Shown here: positions 1-5,186 of the stretch, in pieces
How positions within the stretch are numbered: the stretch's first letter is position 1
How the letters are laid out: every line of letters begins with the position of its first letter
NCBI GenBank assembly: GCA_026386835.1
Contig: JAPLMV010000052.1
Coordinates: 1 to 8,333, forward strand
Origin: Planctomycetota bacterium
GTDB lineage: Bacteria > Planctomycetota > Phycisphaerae > Sedimentisphaerales > Anaerobacaceae
Direction of reading: 5' to 3'
Length of the DNA stretch: 8,333 nucleotides
Program-made: the position numbers and the translations under genes
The notes under the pieces: generated by a model
The model's database searches: none
Seen by the model: the letters and a program-made list of their open reading frames with translations, nothing else
What the model was told of the DNA's origin: nothing

Positions 1-7
1 GGGTTGG

Positions 8-39
8 ACGGTGAAACGGTGAAACGGTGAAACGGTAAA
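8..39. repeat. 8-bp tandem repeat, four units
   Basis: The unit ACGGTGAA occurs at 8-15, 16-23 and 24-31, and a fourth copy with one changed base at 32-39. One reading frame from base 1 runs G-L-D-G-E-T-V-K-R and stops at 28-30, so the repeat may overlap the end of a gene that begins left of the window; this cannot be shown from here. Confidence 0.85.
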
Positions 40-114
40 GAATGGCCAAGAAAACGCGGGAAAATTTTGCTACTGATTTCACAGACAAACACTGAACAGT
101 CCGATAAGATGTTC

Positions 115-143
115 TTGACAAAAAAGTCTTCCTGAAGTACAAT
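115..143 (+). promoter_or_regulatory. Sigma70-type promoter of the 113-aa gene
   Basis: TTGACA at 115-120, a perfect -35 box, is followed after exactly 17 bases by TACAAT at 138-143, a 5/6 match to the -10 box. Transcription would start near 150, giving a leader of about 70 bases before the gene at 220. The spacer holds TTCCTGAA, a short inverted repeat that is also kept in the second copy of this promoter at 2532-2560, so it could be an operator. Confidence 0.8.
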
Positions 144-200
144 GTCCAGATAATTTTTATAGAAATAGGCTGTCCTTAGTTTTACCTTATATGGAACCAT
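115..200 (+). repeat. Promoter-leader module, copy A of an inverted pair
   Basis: This 86-bp stretch aligns without gaps to the reverse complement of 2475-2560, with 15 mismatches by hand count (71/86 identical). Similarity starts exactly at the -35 box and runs through the -10 box into the transcribed leader. After a length difference, ATACAATAAG just before the ribosome binding site is again shared. The flanks outside 115 and 2560 do not match and show no target duplication, so a duplicated control region fits better than transposon ends. Confidence 0.85.
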
Positions 201-209
201 ACAATAAGG
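185..209 (+). promoter_or_regulatory. Leader hairpin overlapping the ribosome binding site
   Basis: CCTTAT (185-190) is the exact reverse complement of ATAAGG (204-209), and inside it ATGG (191-194) can pair with CCAT (197-200). The right arm covers part of the Shine-Dalgarno AAGGAG (206-211), which lies 8 bases from the ATG at 220. The fold would hide the ribosome binding site. The minus-strand copy keeps an equivalent basal stem. A regulatory role is inferred; no ligand or factor is evident. Confidence 0.5.
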
Positions 210-219
210 AGTTAGGACC

Positions 220-561
220 ATGAGAGCCCGACAGTCTGAGTACAACACAATTCTCGACAGCGTAAAAGCCCGATCGCGTGGCTTGTCACAAGGCGACTGC
301 GAAGACGTTCTCATGGATCACGGCTACTCATACGAACAGGCGAAGAACGGTTCCTATGTGTATCTGCACCACGGCAAAAGCTTAGTGAGCAGACGCCTGG
401 GGTCAGCCGAAAAATATGCAAAAATCCTTGACGCGTTTGGTGCTTCGGAAAAAGAACCAAAAGAGTGTATTGTTCATTTGGAAAGCATGGGATTTGGCTA
501 CCGACAATCGCAGACTGCTGTTTACAACTACCGCCGCGAGCGGGGGTTGGTTCGACGGTGA
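220..561 (+). CDS. Small two-repeat protein with HTH-like segments, function unknown
   Basis: I do not recognise this 113-residue protein as a named family. It has a good start: AAGGAG 8 bases before ATG, with a strong promoter upstream. Its two halves are copies of each other. Y-x-x-I-L-D occurs at residues 8-13 and 66-71. The longer pattern C-x3-L-x3-G-[YF]-x-Y-x-Q-[AS]-x4-Y-x-Y starts at C27 and at C83, and each half ends in L-V then a basic pair (55-59 and 110-113). Each half looks like two helices followed by a basic end, similar to a helix-turn-helix or small winged helix, so DNA or RNA binding is plausible but unproven. It is soluble, with no signal peptide or membrane segment. It shares its promoter-leader with the minus-strand membrane protein at 1990-2433, which suggests joint regulation. 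Confidence 0.75.
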   Translation: MRARQSEYNTILDSVKARSRGLSQGDCEDVLMDHGYSYEQAKNGSYVYLHHGKSLVSRRLGSAEKYAKILDAFGASEKEPKECIVHLESMGFGYRQSQTAVYNYRRERGLVRR

Positions 562-747
562 ATTATGGCAATAGCATCAGTTTCCTTGCCAGCAGTAGTT
601 ACACGATATAGACTGTCGATTGCTCAAAATATTCCTGAATTTATCTGATATTCCAAAAATCACGGAGTGGGGATATTACTAAATAAACAATAAATTGTCA
701 AATGCGATTATTTAAAACTCTTTTTCCCCCTACTCGCTGTTTTTCAT
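562..747. other. AT-rich intergenic stretch without a recognised gene
   Basis: No coding region or clear intrinsic terminator is visible. The only structure noted is a weak AT-rich palindrome, ACAAT-AA-ATTGT at 687-698. The right edge leads into the promoter at 748. Confidence 0.5.
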
Positions 748-776
748 TTGACTTTTTCTGCCGAAGGCATTACAAT
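748..776 (+). promoter_or_regulatory. Sigma70-type promoter of the dockerin/FGE-fold gene
   Basis: TTGACT at 748-753 and TACAAT at 771-776 are separated by exactly 17 bases. The start of transcription would be near 783, leaving about 80 bases of leader before the ATG at 864. Apart from the boxes it does not resemble the duplicated promoter module at 115 and 2560, so this gene appears to be controlled separately. Confidence 0.75.
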
Positions 777-820
777 GATTCATATTAGCCGTTTAACTAA
801 CTTTTTGAGGAGCGGTGAAG

Positions 821-841
821 ATGAGAAGGAAAAAGTATTAA
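821..841 (+). CDS. Possible 6-codon upstream leader ORF (MRRKKY)
   Basis: GAGGAG at 807-812 lies 8 bases before an ATG at 821 that opens a six-residue frame ending at TAA 839-841. This is a stronger ribosome binding site than the one in front of the main gene (AAGG at 852-855, start at 864). It could be a leader peptide that loads ribosomes for the gene downstream, or the remnant of an older start. Expression is not shown. Confidence 0.35.
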   Translation: MRRKKY

Positions 842-863
842 CAATTTTTAGAAGGCGAGAAAA

Positions 864-1871
864 ATGAGGTCATATATAACAATTCTGGCTGCTGTTCTTT
901 TTGTAAGCTGTTGTGGCCTGCCCTGTTTTGCGGCGTGTCCGTCGGTGGACCTCACCGGCGACTGTCGGGTTGACTTTGCTGACATCAATGCATTATCTGC
1001 AAAATGGCTGAATGATTGCAATGTGTCAAATGACTGGTGCGACGGGGTAGATATTACCCGGAATGGGACTGTCAATCTATCTGATTTTGCAGTGGTGGCT
1101 GAGCAATGGCTGACTGAGGGGATACCTGATCCTGATGGCATGGTATGGGTGTCTATCAACGACCCGGGAATTGGTGGCGGCCATGAGGGCTTTACTGGCT
1201 ATATGAGCAAATACGAGACGACAAATGCACAGTATTGCCAGTTCCTCAACGCTGCACTTGCTTCTGGAGATATAACCCGTAGCGGCAACACTGTTTATGG
1301 TGCAAACGGCTCTAACAGCGGAACAGATTTTTTGGGGCAGGTGTATTATAACCTCGCGGGATCGGGTTATAATGGCTATGGAGCCACCAATGGCAATGGC
1401 GGGGCAGCAAGGATACATTACAGTGGCGGTTCGTTCACCGTTGACACTGGTTTCGAGAACCATCCCGTTACTTACGTGAGTTGGTATGGAGCAACAGCTT
1501 TCTGTAACTATTACGGCTATAGATTGCCAACCGAGTGGGAATGGCAGGCCGTAGCTGATTATAATGGCAGCTACACATACGGTTGCGGTACTATTATAAA
1601 TAACAGCATGGCCAACTATTATGGTTCAACTCATCCAGATGGCACGACCGTTGTTGGTGCTTTCGGGACTTATGGTTATGGGATGTGCGACATGGCAGGA
1701 AATGCCTGGGAGTGGACAAGTAGTTTTTGGGATCCAGTATATAGCGATCTCGATCGAATTATCCGCGGCGGCTGCTGGCCTCACAGCTACGGCTACTGTA
1801 CTGTCTCGTACTGGAACTACGACCACCCTAACGACATGGACTACCGCATAGGCTTTCGGGTGTGTCGTTGA
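864..1871 (+). CDS. Secreted dockerin-like / FGE-sulfatase-fold protein with DGR-like variable C-terminus
   Basis: This 335-residue protein has a signal peptide (residues 1-24, hydrophobic, ending C-F-A-A). Two EF-hand, dockerin-like calcium-binding repeats follow at 29-49 and 63-83, each closing with W-L. An FGE/SUMF1-type C-type-lectin-like domain runs from 93 to the end; its family marks are H-P-V-x-x-V-S-W, the R-L-P-T-E-W-E-W motif, D-M-A-G-N-A-W-E-W-T, and R-G-G ... G-F-R near the end. True formylglycine-generating enzymes carry two active-site cysteines in the R-G-G-S segment. Here only the second position is Cys (C312); the first is His (H307), so sulfatase activation is unlikely. A surface or cell-wall ligand-binding role fits better. 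Residues 302-328 look like a diversified binding surface. The start is ATG 864 behind AAGG at 852-855. The dockerin-like part may anchor or dock the protein outside the cell; this is inferred. Confidence 0.85.
   Translation: MRSYITILAAVLFVSCCGLPCFAACPSVDLTGDCRVDFADINALSAKWLNDCNVSNDWCDGVDITRNGTVNLSDFAVVAEQWLTEGIPDPDGMVWVSINDPGIGGGHEGFTGYMSKYETTNAQYCQFLNAALASGDITRSGNTVYGANGSNSGTDFLGQVYYNLAGSGYNGYGATNGNGGAARIHYSGGSFTVDTGFENHPVTYVSWYGATAFCNYYGYRLPTEWEWQAVADYNGSYTYGCGTIINNSMANYYGSTHPDGTTVVGAFGTYGYGMCDMAGNAWEWTSSFWDPVYSDLDRIIRGGCWPHSYGYCTVSYWNYDHPNDMDYRIGFRVCR
1767..1868 (+). other. Candidate DGR variable region (VR)
   Basis: Between R-G-G (codons at 1764-1772) and I-G-F-R (1848-1859) lie codons with the arrangement typical of DGR-targeted C-type-lectin proteins: G-G, small residue, W, a run of variable sites, C, more variable sites, P, variable sites, then I-G-F-R. 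The spacing from the residue after G-G to the R of G-F-R is 29 residues, the same as in classic DGR template translations as I remember them. At the expected Asn sites the codons read CAC, AGC, TAC, GGC, AAC, GAC, CGC, all reachable from AAC by changing only adenines. By hand count 19 of the 27 codons for residues 302-328 end in C. Tyr is TAC 5/5 here but TAT 17 to TAC 6 in the rest of the gene. The template repeat and reverse transcriptase are not in the window. Confidence 0.65.
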
Positions 1872-1872
1872 G

Positions 1873-1957
1873 TGTTTCTCTTTCTGGATTTTCCGTTACC
1901 CTTTGCTCTTCGGCGCTTTTACTGCTCGGCCTCGGTGCGGTGCTGTTGAGAGAAACA
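1873..1957. repeat. 9-bp inverted repeat just after the VR-bearing gene
   Basis: TGTTTCTCT (1873-1881) and AGAGAAACA (1949-1957) are perfect reverse complements around a 67-base loop, beginning two bases after the stop codon. Nearby, GCCA-TTCG-TGGC makes a small hairpin between the convergent genes. This may be a bidirectional terminator, although no clear U-run follows, or a structure that assists retrohoming, since some DGRs carry a stem just behind the variable region. Confidence 0.45.
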
Positions 1958-1989
1958 TCTTAAGGAACCGCCATTCGTGGCTGTCTCTA

Positions 1990-2433
1990 TTATCCATTTG
2001 AATACAGTTTAAACCAGTAAAACAACACAAAGATAATGAACAGAATCCACGCTACGACAATATATGGTTTGATTTGAACGAAAGTGGTTGGGATGTCCTT
2101 GCCTGGTATGGGTTTCTCTTGGTAAAATATAGGATTTTGCCCCTCTGTTTTTTTGACCATCGCGACGTACCTTTCTTGCCACTCATATTCTCTCTTAATG
2201 ATCTGCGTTAGTGCATGGGCCAGAACGATTGCGATGATACTGATAAGGACTACAAGGATCGCTACGATGGAATCAAGGTTAGGACTTTTCCATGAAAGAA
2301 GCACTCCCGCAGCGACTGCAAGACTTGTTTGAATCGTGATGTAGCGTCCAGTCCATTGCTGGATGACATGATCTTGATTAATGACCAAGTCCACCGCTCG
2401 ATCGAATATCTTATCTCTATTGACTTCACTCAT
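1990..2433 (-). CDS. Small membrane protein with three predicted membrane segments, function unknown
   Basis: This 147-residue protein begins with a charged, probably helical stretch (1-30). Hydrophobic segments lie at about 31-48, 55-79 and 124-144. Between the second and third is a polar, charged stretch (80-123) rich in K and E, with a Y-E-W-Q-E-R-Y patch. The shape recalls small membrane proteins of the RipA or SLATT kind, but I cannot assign a family. The start ATG at 2433 has AAAGG 7 bases upstream on its strand. Its promoter and leader are an inverted copy of those before the gene at 220, so the two are probably expressed under the same conditions. It converges with the FGE-fold gene, leaving 118 bases between the two stops. 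Confidence 0.75.
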   Translation of the reverse strand: MSEVNRDKIFDRAVDLVINQDHVIQQWTGRYITIQTSLAVAAGVLLSWKSPNLDSIVAILVVLISIIAIVLAHALTQIIKREYEWQERYVAMVKKTEGQNPIFYQEKPIPGKDIPTTFVQIKPYIVVAWILFIIFVLFYWFKLYSNG

Positions 2434-2445
2434 GCTTAGCCCTTT

Positions 2446-2489
2446 CTTATTGTATACGCCTAACTACATATTATGTGGTTTCATATAAG
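2446..2489 (-). promoter_or_regulatory. Leader stem next to the ribosome binding site, minus-strand copy
   Basis: On the minus strand CTTAT (2489-2485) can pair with ATAAG (2450-2446), placing the Shine-Dalgarno AAAGG (2445-2441) directly at the foot of the stem. The loop is about 20 bases longer than in copy A, and the extra part contains its own palindrome, ACATA-A-TATGT. Keeping the basal stem despite a length change in the loop suggests that the fold matters. Confidence 0.4.
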
Positions 2490-2560
2490 GTAAAAATAGG
2501 GACAGCCCATTCCTGTAAAAATTGCCTGTCTATTGTCCTTCAGGAAAATTTTTTTGTCAA
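2475..2560 (-). repeat. Promoter-leader module, copy B of an inverted pair
   Basis: This is the reverse-strand counterpart of 115-200, with 71 of 86 bases identical. The best conserved blocks are TTGACAAAAAA, TTCCTGAAG, ACAAT, AATTTTTA, GGCTGTCC and TTTTACCTTATATG. Both copies point inward, each at its own gene. Confidence 0.85.
2532..2560 (-). promoter_or_regulatory. Sigma70-type promoter of the minus-strand membrane-protein gene
   Basis: On the minus strand TTGACA (2560-2555) and GACAAT (2537-2532) are 17 bases apart, the same geometry as copy A. The -10 box is weaker than that of copy A because its first base is G. The leader to the ATG at 2433 would be about 90 bases. Confidence 0.75.
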
Positions 2561-2833
2561 TACCTTTGTTTCGACAACTCAAACCCCGACCAAAATTCGA
2601 TCACCAAAACCACGTCCTAAAAATGATTTGGCGTTTTTGATATTAAAACCGTCCCAATCTGGGGACACCATGATTTAGATTGCTTCGCTGCGCTCGCAAT
2701 GACAGCAAAAAAACCCCTTGCAGCATGACTTCGACTGGTTCGACAAGCTCACCACAGGCATGCTCAGCCGAGTCAAAAAATCCACTTACAAACAGCAGAT
2801 ATACCCCTAAAATAGGTTATTTGGAGAAAAAAC
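2561..2833. other. Non-coding stretch with short palindromic repeats
   Basis: No convincing gene is seen here. GTCCC and GGGAC at 2651-2666 form a 5-bp stem around six bases. At 2680-2700 ATTGC ... GCAAT brackets a TTCGCTGCGCTC core; sequences of the kind GATTGCTTCG...CGCAATGAC recur between genes in many environmental genomes, from memory. A third motif, CTTCGACTGGTTCGACAAGC at about 2729-2748, has the look of another dispersed repeat. The stretch reads as a mosaic of dispersed repeats between the accessory region and the conserved operon. Confidence 0.5.
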
Positions 2834-2861
2834 TTGTTTTTGCGGCGAAATTGGGCATAAT
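2834..2861 (+). promoter_or_regulatory. Weak candidate promoter of the DUF2344-rng-kds operon
   Basis: TTGTTT (2834-2839) and CATAAT (2856-2861) are 16 bases apart. The -10 box is a 5/6 match and the -35 box is poor. It lies 77 bases before the ATG chosen for the first operon gene. It is the only promoter-like pair noticed just before the operon, which may also be read from further upstream. Confidence 0.4.
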
Positions 2862-2874
2862 GCTAAATAGTCAT

Positions 2875-2898
2875 TAGTTCGTAGTTGGTAGTTCGTAG
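2875..2898. repeat. 7-bp tandem repeat before the operon
   Basis: The units TAGTTCG, TAGTTGG and TAGTTCG, followed by a partial TAG, sit directly before an AAGGAG box at 2899-2904. It is one of three heptanucleotide repeats in this window. Confidence 0.8.
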
Positions 2899-2938
2899 AA
2901 GGAGTGTAAATATAACAGATTCGACTGAGAGTATCTTG

Positions 2939-3583
2939 ATGCTGATTAAGTTCGGGGTGAGGGGCGGGCTGCGGTTTTTATCTCATGCTGAGACCGTTAA
3001 GGTTTTTCAGCGAGCGTGTGTGCGGGCCGGCATAGAGGTTCAGTACAGCGAGGGATTCAATCCGCGGCTGAAGTTGTCGCTGCCGCTGCCAAGGAGCGTA
3101 GGGGTCGAGTCTGATGATGAGTTGCTGTGTATAAAGGTGGCAAAGGGAGCCGGAGATATTTCTGAATTGTGCAGTTTAATTAAAGATGGGTTGGGCAGGC
3201 AATTACCGGCAGGGATAGAATTGGCTGGCGTGGAGGCGGCAAAAGGGAAGCTTTCATTCGCAGCGGCGTCGGCAACGTATGTATTGACGGTGCGGCAGGA
3301 GTATGCGGGTGAGGAATTAAAGGCTAAAATTGAGAAGCTGATGGCCAGCGAAAGTTTTATTATTGAACGGCATTACGAGCCTGGAAGTTCAAAGTTCAAG
3401 AGGGTGGATGCACGGGAATTCATAAAATCGGTAACAATGGAAGGCGGCAGTGTCGGCGTTGAATGTAAAATTAGTTCGGCTGGTGCGATACGCGTTGAGG
3501 AGATTTTGAAGGTTTTAGGGCTTGAGGCCTGGCAGTTGGCTGAGCCTGTAAGACGTACGGATGTGGTGTGGCATGAAAATTAG
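2939..3583 (+). CDS. DUF2344 / TIGR03936-type radical-SAM-linked protein
   Basis: The 214-residue product opens with M-L-I-K-F-x-V-R-G-G-L-R-F-L-S-H-A-E, the hallmark start of DUF2344, then R-A-C-V-R-A-G and Y-S-E-G-F-N-P-R-L-K-L-S-L-P-L-P. In other bacteria this domain is adjacent or fused to a radical SAM protein and often precedes RNase G/E; its biochemical role is not established, though RNA or ribosome modification has been suspected from context. Here the radical SAM partner is not directly upstream. The start is uncertain. ATG 2939 matches the family N-terminus but has only a weak ribosome binding site. A strong AAGGAG (2899-2904) instead stands 7 bases before an in-frame ATA at 2912, which would add nine residues. 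An in-frame TTG at 2885 would precede that box and is unlikely. The next gene follows after 36 bases. Confidence 0.85.
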   Translation: MLIKFGVRGGLRFLSHAETVKVFQRACVRAGIEVQYSEGFNPRLKLSLPLPRSVGVESDDELLCIKVAKGAGDISELCSLIKDGLGRQLPAGIELAGVEAAKGKLSFAAASATYVLTVRQEYAGEELKAKIEKLMASESFIIERHYEPGSSKFKRVDAREFIKSVTMEGGSVGVECKISSAGAIRVEEILKVLGLEAWQLAEPVRRTDVVWHEN

Positions 3584-3619
3584 TTTTTATTTAAAGTTCT
3601 AAAGGGTAAGGAAAAAATA

Positions 3620-5146
3620 ATGGCAAGGGAAATGCTTATAAACATGGCGGAGAGCGAGGAGTGCAGGATAGCGGTAGTTGAGGACGGCTCGCTGGAAGAA
3701 TTGTATGTGGAGAGGGCCAGCCTGAGCAGTCACGTTGGCAATATCTATAAGGGGAAGATTGTAAATATAGAGTCTGGCATTCAGGCGGTATTTATTGATT
3801 TCGGTACCGGCAAGAACGGTTTTCTTCATATAAGCGACCTTCATCCACGATATTTTCCGAAGGGCGCCGATACTCAGACCGAGAACATCGGCCGCAGAAA
3901 GGCGCTTGGGGAGCGGTTGCCTATTCAGAAATGTCTTAGTAAGGGTCAGGAGGTTGTTGTCCAAGTGACCAAGGAAGGTGTAAATACCAAGGGGCCGACG
4001 TTAAGCTCGTATCTTGCGTTGCCCGGCAAATACTTAGTAATGATGCCGTGGATGCAGAAGCAGGGGATTTCTCACAAGATTGAGGACGAGGATGAGCGAG
4101 TAAGGCTGCGGCAGATACTTACGGAAATCCGTCCGCCGCGTGATATTGGTTTTATTATTCGCACAGCCGGCCAGGGATGCTCAAAGAAGGATATTCAGGA
4201 TGACTTGAGATACCTTGTGCGGTTGTGGCGAGGCATTGAGAAAAGAATAAATACCGGCAAGGCGCCGTGCGAACTTTATCAGGAGTCCGACCTTGTTATA
4301 AGGACGCTTCGCGATGTTTTTAACAGCAAGATAAGCAGGATAATGTGCGATTCGGAGAGTATGGTTCGGAAAATCAAGGACTTTTTTTCGGTGGCAATGC
4401 CGCGGTTCAGGCAAAAGGCGATTTATTACGATGGGCAAATACCTTTATTTCACAAATATGGAATTGAGGGTGAAATAGCGAAAATTCAGTCCCGTGCGGT
4501 GGAGCTTAAGGCGGGCGGTTCAATTGTGATAGAGCAGACGGAGGCGCTTGTTGCGATAGATGTCAACAGCGGGCGATACCGTCAGCAGCAAAGCGCCGAA
4601 CTGACCGCTTATAAAATTAATATGGAGGCGGCGGCGGAAATTTCCCGGCAGCTTCGGTTGAGAGACCTTGGCGGGCTGATAATCTGCGACTTCATTGATA
4701 TGCGCAGCGAGAAGCACCGCAACGAGGTGGAAAGGGCATTTCGAGCTGCGGTTAAAAACGACCGAGCCCGCTCCAAGATACTGAAGATAAGCAGGTTCGG
4801 TGTGGTTGAAATGACTCGTCAGCGGATGCGGCCATCACTTCAGTCCAGTATATCGCGTGTTTGTCCTCATTGCGGAGGCGCAGGATTTATAAAAAGCCAT
4901 GAATCCCTGACAATCGAGATAATACGTCTGCTGAATCTTGCGGCGTCGAAAAAACCGATAGAGCGTATAGAGCTGTTTGTGGCGACGGAAGTTGCGGATT
5001 ATCTGCAAAACGAAAAGAGGGCGGTGATAGCGGATCTTGAGCAATTCAACAGCAAACGTGTGATAATTCATTCTTCGCCGGATTACGTGGGTGAAAAGCA
5101 CAATATGGTTTGTTACAACGAGCATGGAATTGCGGTGAAATTATAG
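3620..5146 (+). CDS. rng: Ribonuclease G/E family endoribonuclease
   Basis: This 508-residue enzyme cuts single-stranded RNA, acting in rRNA maturation and mRNA decay in the cytoplasm. An S1 RNA-binding domain spans about 37-125 (Y-K-G-K-I-V-N-I, then A-V-F-I-D-F-G and G-F-L-H-I-S-D-L). The catalytic core carries both metal-binding aspartates, D314 in A-I-D-V-N-S-G-R and D357 in I-C-D-F-I-D-M. The zinc-link motif is C-P-H-C at 415-418, followed by G-G-A-G, which pairs subunits in this family. The length fits the RNase G form; the long disordered scaffold tail of enterobacterial RNase E is absent. The start ATG has AAGGA 7 bases upstream. It sits 36 bases after DUF2344 and 40 before kdsD, so it is probably cotranscribed with the Kdo genes. 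Calling it rng rather than rne is based on length only. Confidence 0.95.
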   Translation: MAREMLINMAESEECRIAVVEDGSLEELYVERASLSSHVGNIYKGKIVNIESGIQAVFIDFGTGKNGFLHISDLHPRYFPKGADTQTENIGRRKALGERLPIQKCLSKGQEVVVQVTKEGVNTKGPTLSSYLALPGKYLVMMPWMQKQGISHKIEDEDERVRLRQILTEIRPPRDIGFIIRTAGQGCSKKDIQDDLRYLVRLWRGIEKRINTGKAPCELYQESDLVIRTLRDVFNSKISRIMCDSESMVRKIKDFFSVAMPRFRQKAIYYDGQIPLFHKYGIEGEIAKIQSRAVELKAGGSIVIEQTEALVAIDVNSGRYRQQQSAELTAYKINMEAAAEISRQLRLRDLGGLIICDFIDMRSEKHRNEVERAFRAAVKNDRARSKILKISRFGVVEMTRQRMRPSLQSSISRVCPHCGGAGFIKSHESLTIEIIRLLNLAASKKPIERIELFVATEVADYLQNEKRAVIADLEQFNSKRVIIHSSPDYVGEKHNMVCYNEHGIAVKL

Positions 5147-5186
5147 TATTGTGCATTTGCCAGGCATAGAAAGGAGCAGCTTTGAA

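Noticed and set aside
1..30. 3' end of an upstream gene (G-L-D-G-E-T-V-K-R, stop), similar to the end of the 113-aa gene
   Set aside because: The bases GGGTTGG...GACGGTGAA occur here and at 543-560, but the frame is only nine codons and lies on a tandem repeat; too little to call a gene or a duplicate.
1077..1463. Open frames on both strands across the FGE-fold gene
   Set aside because: They are shadows of the clear coding frame, have no ribosome binding sites, and their translations lack recognisable motifs.
2458..2464. Integron-type core site (GTTAGGC on the minus strand)
   Set aside because: The 7-mer matches the GTTRRRY core, but I find no partner site at the right distance and no integrase. 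A chance match is likely.
115..2560. A transposon with 86-bp terminal inverted repeats
   Set aside because: No transposase lies between the copies, the flanks show no target duplication, and each copy is a functional-looking promoter whose similarity continues toward the gene's ribosome binding site. Promoter duplication explains it better.
2475..2678. 67-codon frame on the plus strand
   Set aside because: It reads backwards through the duplicated promoter-leader and the repeat mosaic; no ribosome binding site or protein-like pattern.
2680..2877. 65-codon frame beginning M-L-R-C-A-R-N-D
   Set aside because: It begins inside the GATTGCTTCG...GCAATGAC repeat, and translations of this repeat are a common artefact. 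It has no ribosome binding site and low-complexity content.
4181..4438. Minus-strand frames inside rng, kdsD and kdsC (for example 4181-4438, 5046-5426, 5913-6308)
   Set aside because: They lie opposite well-conserved genes, carry no start signals, and have compositions expected of antisense frames.
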